From Brachionus koreanus (Eukaryota > Rotifera > Eurotatoria > Ploima > Brachionidae), in assembly GCA_016987375.1 (NCBI GenBank), contig PJRA01000323.1, positions 1,456,187-1,483,386 of the forward strand: DNA of 27,200 nucleotides, given 5' to 3'. Both the position numbers and the translations under genes were made by a program. Shown here in pieces: positions 20,001-27,200 of the stretch (position 1 is its first letter; each line of letters starts with the position of its first letter). The notes under the pieces were generated by a model. That model was not told the origin of the DNA and did not search any database. It saw only the letters and a program-made list of their open reading frames with translations.

Positions 20001-21845
20001 TTTTGGCTCTTTTACGACAAAAGTAAAATTTTCCGGCAACGATTGTATTAAATTCAAAAACGACTCGAACAATCTGTTCTGCAATTTCACCCAGAATAAA
20101 TTTTTACTATTCAATTTTTGCTCCAAGGCCAATTTGGAAAAAAAGTCCAAATATTTGTTCAACAATGCCGCATTAGGCTTCAAATCACTTTTGATCAAAT
20201 TGTAAAATTCAAGCTCATTTTGATCATTCAGCTCAAAATTTAAAAATCTAACACTTTCTTTGCATAATTGTTCGCCGTTGGCGTGAATAGTGGCAATTTT
20301 GAATTTTATATTGAAAAAATTTCGAAAATTAAGAACCAAATTTTCTCTATTCGAATAGAAAAGATGCCATGCAAGATATATGTTCTTGGTCTCTTGCAAT
20401 ACAAACTCATTTCGGTCATAAGTGTACAATTCTATGGACAAGTCCAGATCAGAGACTCCTTGCAATTGAATGAGGTCATTTAGCACCATGTCTTTTAGTC
20501 TGAACAAGTTTGATTCGAATATTTGTGTTTTGTTTACCACAATTTTTAGAAAAAAATAGCTGTCCAAATCTCTGCGAGACGAATTTTTGGATATTTGATG
20601 CTGATCGAACTTGGACCTGCGCTGGCTTACTTCCTGAGGACACAGTGCTACTAGGCCCATCGATATATTGACCAAATCGGCCCTAGTCGTCTCATATCCT
20701 GTGTATTTTACACTTAAATCATCTATCTCTGGCAGCCATTGATTGAACCATATATCCAGTTGGCCGACATTGATCACGTGACTTGAATCAAGAAAGTTTT
20801 TCAGCTCATTACTAAAATTCAGGTCTAAATGAAAATAGCGATTTAGATCGTGGTTGGAATTTGCTCTATGCACTTTGGACTGATTACTGTTGGGTCGAGA
20901 TTTTGATTTGGACTTGAATATGCGTCGAAACATGCTTGAACTGTTAGGATCTATTTTTCGTTCTGCATAGCCCCATGAATTTATCAAGCTAAGATGAGAA
21001 TTTTTTAATTCATACAATTCGAACAGTAAAGGCATTTTAAGCTTTTGATATGTGTTTAGAACAGCTATTAAAATTCGGGCTGTTTTTTTTTCAAGACTCA
21101 GGGTAAAATTTGAATCTGATTCGAGTGTAAAATTGTCGCTTTTTAAGCATTTTTCACTTATTTTGAACGATTTTGTCGTACAAGACTCGGAATCGGACTC
21201 GTCCGAGCTCAAATTGAGTTTAGAATTTTTGATTCTTGGTCCAGCTGAAAGACTACGCTTGGATTTTTTGACCGTTTGATTTAATTTTTTATTTTTAAAC
21301 TCAAATTGAAACACTCTTAATTGTAAACTATCACTTGATGAAAAAAATGCCTGTCTTCTCAAATTGGCCAAATTAACTATTTTTATATTTAATTTTATTA
21401 AATTTTTATTCAATATTTCATTTAGAATATTTAGCTCTAATTTATCAAAATTGTCATAGCTTTTATTCAACGAGAACAAATTTTTACAAGTATTGTCCAG
21501 AATTTTTTTGTTTAAATTAAGCAAATTATTGTTTAAATAGTTAAAACGTTTGACAATTAGATATTTAATGAATGTAGAATTTTTTCCGTTTATTTTTAGA
21601 TTTTTGTAATAGTCGATTAGATCGTTCAGATTGATTAGAAAAGAGCGCAAACAAGTTGGATCGAGCGAATTGTCGGACGAATTGCTGAAGCTGTTGGTGC
21701 TCTTGGAGCTAAGAGTGTCCGTGCCGGCATTGCTGTTCAATGTGTCGATCAAATGACCAATTTGGTCGTAGTTATGTCTGATTTGGTCGTCAAAGTCCAA
21801 GTGGCTATGTTCGTATTCGTCAAATAAGCTTCCTACGAGGCTCAT
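17091..21845 (-). CDS. DOCK-family guanine nucleotide exchange factor (DHR-2), intronless, 1584 aa
   Basis: Predicted activator of a Rho-family GTPase (Rac in the DOCK1-5 group) acting at the cytoplasmic face of membranes. The C-terminal third matches DHR-2 of DOCK1-5 in order: FFRVGLFGKSLKF (about residue 1230), KCYLQICAVNK (about 1310), FDRPYY (about 1361), LWIERSVL (about 1396), NPIRNAI (about 1428), then LLGCLDARVNGGLIKY (about 1475-1490). In that last motif the valine before NGG (about 1482) aligns with the nucleotide-sensor valine of DOCK proteins. SGLSIHDR follows. The middle (about 570-1150) is Leu/Phe-rich and helical, as in the armadillo-like core. I cannot recognise DHR-1, and there is no N-terminal SH3. 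The protein ends just after DHR-2 with no proline-rich tail. Residues 200-240 are Ser-rich and acidic. The whole 4755-bp gene is one exon, unlike its neighbours. A TTTTAG acceptor-like site lies 18 bp before the ATG, so a 5' UTR intron or trans-splicing is possible. Confidence 0.9.
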   Translation of the reverse strand: MSLVGSLFDEYEHSHLDFDDQIRHNYDQIGHLIDTLNSNAGTDTLSSKSTNSFSNSSDNSLDPTCLRSFLINLNDLIDYYKNLKINGKNSTFIKYLIVKRFNYLNNNLLNLNKKILDNTCKNLFSLNKSYDNFDKLELNILNEILNKNLIKLNIKIVNLANLRRQAFFSSSDSLQLRVFQFEFKNKKLNQTVKKSKRSLSAGPRIKNSKLNLSSDESDSESCTTKSFKISEKCLKSDNFTLESDSNFTLSLEKKTARILIAVLNTYQKLKMPLLFELYELKNSHLSLINSWGYAERKIDPNSSSMFRRIFKSKSKSRPNSNQSKVHRANSNHDLNRYFHLDLNFSNELKNFLDSSHVINVGQLDIWFNQWLPEIDDLSVKYTGYETTRADLVNISMGLVALCPQEVSQRRSKFDQHQISKNSSRRDLDSYFFLKIVVNKTQIFESNLFRLKDMVLNDLIQLQGVSDLDLSIELYTYDRNEFVLQETKNIYLAWHLFYSNRENLVLNFRNFFNIKFKIATIHANGEQLCKESVRFLNFELNDQNELEFYNLIKSDLKPNAALLNKYLDFFSKLALEQKLNSKNLFWVKLQNRLFESFLNLIQSLPENFTFVVKEPKLLLNWFLLNVKNIFEFNIVHILHSLLQNFGYFTKILLTLSTMSNSQFELKYFLNDLLQIRINKNLSKEFLIENLNAKFLDYLPELFNGTELAALCVKLYSLDQVINVEFKNKLINLKIFSENYQFRENIFPHVLNASVEFLKSTLRLKISQHLMQCLIKRCFGPVLEHLIFNFGTHDLNQSIVDNFLVLIELIDLIMSSNQFSYFDKFDPKLVDLFDVIESYFKFNQSILNSQFNLCINIDLILFKFFKYIQKYLLRYLINKINGDQEVMVFKAYFSMLFGFLEPKNFTYHQFFYKAKILDSACLFWKCLNIRLKSSQDLNEFLAHKSIECLFNNCFFKSVKLKIDLDEIELAPLSIVIGTDIIKSFYKNLLCFLSLILVNKEKAFIYLIDAILRHEKSKKNFYEQIELSQLATKSHARLVIELLDQKSALIESIYMAFDYHLLKEEDSDSVSVIEQFLLLYRLIKKVTKFDHHSILSDSRRKIKLYLLDDLYYLNKSEKNNLIMSLIRKEQADLLQWESESSLKEILYLKSLKKLAINSLQEKFLINDSSYLSEYYKTVKEEYDICHKLNCYYEKIEEKSSKLAWINSAESKFNQLISPYHPKADVSKNHGHLFFRVGLFGKSLKFDSVQNKYYLYKHKCYEMLSNIQNLIKNKLSYSKWCDNQNDGLTHLNNVILLNHNHEPDATIKESNDKCYLQICAVNKMDKEKFIELIDENLLDQKNDILLRIKNSLMDEGGKNQSFYYFDRPYYLKSVDSLAGSVIDDFEDFERVKESESVENLWIERSVLISQDTGYDKISQFEDVELTVKIYLNPIRNAITDINEKTKELKTFVVQFTASNNNSSDVNLIHNLQPLTMRLLGCLDARVNGGLIKYVKELLNENVFANKMYFSNRRKLFNQLYSSIKNQLGVLQSGLSIHDRILSEIEENMSNPSENLTDHVAHMNELNKHLIDCLRNVQEELDDKWSIFF

Positions 21846-22901
21846 TTTGATTTCATTTAGTATCTAAAATTTTGTTTTAATTTAATGAATAATCAACTAC
21901 AGTCAATGAGCTTATTTAACCCATATTTTTAATAATTAAGTATCAAATCAAATTTACTACACTTAACAGACTTATGCACCCATTAATTTGTAAAATAAAC
22001 ACTTTAATTGCTGTTCAAAGTTCGGCTTGATTTATTTTTTAGTGTTAAAAACACTAAATAAAAAACTTAATGCATAGAATCATATGAATGTTTAGCATAA
22101 AATTGATGCTCTGTGCTTCGATTGATTATAAATCGATATATGTGATGGCTCGTTAATCAAAATAATTTTTATATTCTACTTTTCTACTTGAATATTGAGG
22201 TCAATTTGTATGTCTTATTAATTTTTCTTAAAAAAAAAGCTTAGACATTTTATTTAATTGAACTGAATTTTACATATAGACAACTAATTATGACCGAAAT
22301 AATTTTATTTAATTGATATTATTTTTTACAATAAAGAAGAAATAGAACTATTTTTTTTTAAATTGTACGAGACCCAAAAAACAATAAATAATTTAGAAAA
22401 ATTTTGAAAAATAAAAAATTCAAATTAATTAATGCTAGATTTCGTCTAAATATAATCAAGTAAATACTCTTTGAAAGTTAATCTAGGAAACAATCTTCCT
22501 TTTAAGACCGCTATTGAAATAAAATATAACTATGGAGATTTTAGGTTCAAATATATTAACAATCAAAAAAGCCACTTTTTATTTAGTTAAGCCTTTGACA
22601 AATGAATCTAGAATTTTATAAAAATATAAACTTGATTATTTTTATTAATAAATAATTTAAAATCAAAAAATTTTTGAATTTATTAAAACAAATTTATTGA
22701 TTGAAAAAACAAATAAAAAAACTTAAAAGAAAATTGTATCTAATAACAAAACCATGGTCCAAATATTAAAACCTTTAGTATCTTAAATTAAAATATATAA
22801 AACTAGGAAACTTAGATAATTAAAAAAGTTATAAATGCAAGGCAAAAAAAAATTTAGGCCATCATATTTGTTTTTTTTTTGGTTTAAATTTTGTTTATAC
22901 A
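21846..22901. promoter_or_regulatory. Divergent intergenic region between DOCK and the repeat-protein gene
   Basis: About 1.06 kb separates two divergently transcribed genes and should hold both promoters. Visible items are a TATA-like box for the plus-strand gene (22794-22802) and two diverged copies of a roughly 28-bp element (21897-21924 and 21957-21983, 60 bp apart, sharing CTACA, CTTAT and ACCCAT). An acceptor-like TTTTAG for the minus strand lies at about 21864-21869. The rest is AT-rich. Confidence 0.5.
22794..22802 (+). promoter_or_regulatory. Candidate TATA box of the repeat-protein gene
   Basis: TATATAAAA lies 100 bp before the ATG at 22902, which would give a 5' UTR of about 75 nt. 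In DNA this AT-rich such matches are frequent, so support is modest. Confidence 0.35.
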
Positions 22902-23696
22902 ATGAACAATCAACACGTGCCGAGACACGACATTGACTATAATTACCGTCATGGCGAAGGGGCAAATGAAACCAATATGGAAATATCTGAAAGAGTTGCC
23001 GCTCATAGAATAGGAGATCCTCCGGCCAGAAGAAGCTTTGATTACAATTATAGTCACGGGGCAGGGCAAAATCGTACCGATATGGATATTAGAGATGGCT
23101 ATGACCACGTGGATGAAAACAATCGAGCAGAAGGAAGACCTAGTTTTCAGTACAGATACAGCCATGGACATGGCGCTAACAGAACTGAGATGAACATAAG
23201 ACATGCTAGAACCGATGAAGAAAATTTTGCCAATGATCCCGCAGCTGACCAAAGACCGCCTGTTCCTCCTCGATCCAACCGTCAAAATAGAGGAAGCTGG
23301 TCAAGTGATAGTGATAGCACCGATCACCACAATCGAAAACCAAGACCCATACCAAAAATGCCACATTATCCACTTCCTCGTCCTAAAGATATAGTTAGAC
23401 TTAGAGAACCTACGAAAGGACATGCTCTACCACCCAAAAGCGAAGTTCCTATTGTAAATGCAAGAGATGTCTTAAAAAAAATTAGTCAAGAACATATAAG
23501 TAAAAACGATTTGGCTAATTTTTTAAACAATTTAAAGCTCAATAAAGTCTCTGATAATCCAAATGGTGAAAAAGGCATTAATTTTAACTATGAACATGAG
23601 GATGGTAATATTCTTACTCGAATAAAAGTCAGTCAAACTAAATTAAATGATGAAGTATTAACAAAACGCGGCTCTAAATCTAAACTCAATGAATAA
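22902..23696 (+). CDS. 264-aa protein with tandem Y-x-Y-x-H-G-x-G-x-N-x-T-x-M-x-I repeats (unknown function)
   Basis: A single-exon gene with no recognised family. Three near-copies of one motif lie in the first 100 residues: DYNYRHGEGANETNMEI (12-28), DYNYSHGAGQNRTDMDI (47-63) and QYRYSHGHGANRTEMNI (83-99), spaced 35 and 36 residues apart. A fourth, diverged copy sits near the C terminus (NFNYEHEDGNILTRIKV, 227-243). Between them are a proline-rich stretch with PPVPPR (119-124, a class II SH3-ligand pattern), a Ser/Asp cluster (132-141), a second Pro/Lys/Arg stretch (147-162) and a predicted helical part (186-215). There is no signal peptide or membrane segment. The alternation of aromatic or hydrophobic residues with polar ones suggests two short beta strands joined by a Gly/Asn turn. 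A polyadenylation signal lies 28 bp after the stop. The gene is divergent from the DOCK gene; a functional link is not shown. Confidence 0.85.
   Translation: MNNQHVPRHDIDYNYRHGEGANETNMEISERVAAHRIGDPPARRSFDYNYSHGAGQNRTDMDIRDGYDHVDENNRAEGRPSFQYRYSHGHGANRTEMNIRHARTDEENFANDPAADQRPPVPPRSNRQNRGSWSSDSDSTDHHNRKPRPIPKMPHYPLPRPKDIVRLREPTKGHALPPKSEVPIVNARDVLKKISQEHISKNDLANFLNNLKLNKVSDNPNGEKGINFNYEHEDGNILTRIKVSQTKLNDEVLTKRGSKSKLNE
22935..23198 (+). repeat. Three tandem copies of a 35-36-codon repeat within the 264-aa gene
   Basis: The three repeat units encode the H-G-x-G-x-N-x-T core. They are conserved at protein level, while the linkers between cores differ (RVAAHRIGDPPARRS against GYDHVDENNRAEGRPS). 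This indicates old duplications kept by selection on the core. Confidence 0.8.
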
Positions 23697-23723
23697 TTTA
23701 TTGTAGTTTCTTATGAATTTTAA

Positions 23724-23729
23724 AATAAA
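23724..23729 (+). terminator. Polyadenylation signal AATAAA of the repeat-protein gene
   Basis: Canonical AATAAA 28 bp after the TAA stop of the 264-aa gene. Confidence 0.55.
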
Positions 23730-25151
23730 TTTTGTCTAAATGAAAAAAAATACATATTTTTAATATTAAAGAAAATTTTCTTAAAAATAAAATTAAGCTT
23801 TTTATTAATCAGTTAATTTGCTTATATTTATTTATTTTATTTAAAAATGAAAAATGATTATTTTTTACAAATTAGATAAAACAATGGTTTTCGATTTAAA
23901 TTTAAATTAAAAAAAATATTGATTCTAAATAGCTCTTTGTGTACTAATGAATTAAGCATTTTAAGACTTCAGAATATATCCTGACTTATTAACTAGATAT
24001 TGTCTCAATTTCCGTTAAAACAATTTTAATCAAAATAAATTATGAAATTAGTTCTTTTCTAAAACTTTTATTTGATTTTTTAGTTAGAAATGATATGAAA
24101 AATATGAATAAACACTAAAAAAAATTTTCTATTTCTCTATTATTTGTTAGCCTAAATAAAACATATTTTGAAATCATGGTTAGCAAAATTTATAAAGTTT
24201 ATACTATTCTTTTAAAAGGAATTTTAAACTATCAAAAAAAAGGTTTGTTACATGACTTTTATAATAATTAGGGAAATTGTTAAGTTATTAACAAAAAAAA
24301 AGAAAATTTAAAATTTTAATTAAAAAAATAATTTAACTTAAAAGACCAAAATATTCTTTGATTAAATAGATTCAATTTAGTATTTTTTATTGTTGCATGA
24401 TGTATTTAAAGATCTTTTATCAAAACAATAGGTTTAAAGCTTAAAAAATTATGTGAAAATGACTCGATTTCATAATGAAAGATTTATTTTGAATAAAAAA
24501 TAAATATTCAAATAATTAAATAGATTTAACAAAAAATTATATCCTTTATCACTAAGAAAGAGCCTAGTCCTTAAAACTTGAACAAATAATGAAAAAAAAA
24601 ATCTTTAAAAAACTGAGAGTCAATATGCTAATAAATTTTTAAAAATTAAAACAAAAAATTCTTGAAAAAAAAAGTAGTTTATTTAGAAGAAAATATACAT
24701 AGGACTTATATTTTGTTTTCAATTTTTGTGTTTAAAGTATTTTGAAAAATAATAAAATTTAAGAGTCGAAAAACAAATTGTTGTTTGTAGACATTTATTT
24801 TATGGCAAAAAAAAAAACAAGATTTTTGATTAGGTTAGGCAAAAGATATTTGAAAAATTATAAATTAAAATTTATTCAAAATTAGTTAAATCGAAAATAA
24901 CAACTACAAATTATAAGACAATTATTTTGTCACCAATAAAATTTATTTTTTCTACATAGAATGCTAATACAAAAATTAGCATAAATTTGCAACAAAAACC
25001 AAATTTGATTTTAAAAATTTTAAATCTTGCTTTAAAGTACGTTAGACAATGAATAGGAGAAAATATTTAGCTCCATTATAATAATTAAATTTTTCAAGTA
25101 AAATACGAATTTAAAAAAGTAATTAATTATAACGTTTGGCTATGCTGAATA
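23730..25151. other. AT-rich intergenic region upstream of spastin
   Basis: About 1.4 kb dominated by A/T runs. No reading frame, RNA gene, repeat array or transposon is visible. The spastin promoter should lie near the right end, but I could not single out an element. Confidence 0.6.
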
Positions 25152-27015
<1,864 letters not shown>

Positions 27016-27200
27016 TCTAAGCTTATCTTACTTTTTTACTTCAGATTTTTTTAATCAAGCTTATTAGGACAAAGCCGATATTTTATTTTGTAAATTAAAA
27101 TTTTTTTTTTCAATTTATTTTTTTCTGATGCAGACTTAAATGGTTGTAAATAATCATGCAAAAAATTTCTTTCTTCCTTAAAAAAAATTATCTAGCTTGA

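Noticed and set aside
21052..21279. Plus-strand frame opposite the Ser-rich part of the DOCK gene
   Set aside because: Shadow of the DOCK coding strand. It has no independent signal, and the same applies to the other plus-strand frames within 17091-21845.
22884..23285. 133-codon open frame on the minus strand opposite the repeat-protein gene
   Set aside because: It lies entirely antisense to a better-supported gene. Its hydrophobic repeats are the mirror of the plus-strand repeat codons.

Overview
The window comes from an AT-rich invertebrate nuclear genome. Most introns are tiny (44-62 bp with GT..AG ends), intergenic DNA is very AT-rich, and LINE-type retrotransposons are present. A monogonont rotifer such as Brachionus would fit the base composition and intron size, but that is an inference and the sequence does not prove it.

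Region 1 (352-13430, minus strand) is a single large gene that I could rebuild exon by exon. It encodes a TRPM2-like 'chanzyme': a TRPM cation channel with a C-terminal NUDT9-H (ADP-ribose binding) domain. I place 26 exons whose phases agree at every junction. They join into one 4809-nt reading frame of 1602 codons plus stop. Twenty of the 25 introns are 44-62 bp and five are long. The longest, intron 18 (3664-7532), carries an antisense, 5'-truncated CR1/L2-like LINE that has lost its RT active-site box.

Region 2 (13999-14972, minus) is a secreted protein gene with a signal peptide, a Cys-containing segment, an EGF-like domain and a C-type lectin domain. The junction between its first exon and the EGF exon does not resolve cleanly.

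Region 3 (about 15600-16370, plus) is a decayed second LINE fragment with an intact FADD box. A 75-bp assembly gap interrupts it, and it ends in two hairpins plus a TAC repeat.

Region 4 (17091-21845, minus) is an intronless 1584-aa DOCK-family guanine nucleotide exchange factor. The C-terminal DHR-2 domain is clear, but no SH3 domain is visible.

Region 5 (22902-23696, plus) is an intronless 264-aa protein of unknown function. It has three close copies and one diverged copy of a Y-x-Y-x-H-G-x-G-x-N-x-T-x-M-x-I motif that I do not recognise from any family. It is divergent from the DOCK gene across about 1 kb.

Region 6 (25152-27015, plus) is a complete seven-exon spastin gene (468 aa, MIT plus AAA ATPase).

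The genes are not an operon or a functional cluster. The most interesting items are the NUDT9-H TRPM with a degenerate Nudix box and an unusual pore filter, the tandem-hairpin 3' ends shared by two different LINEs, and the novel repeat protein.
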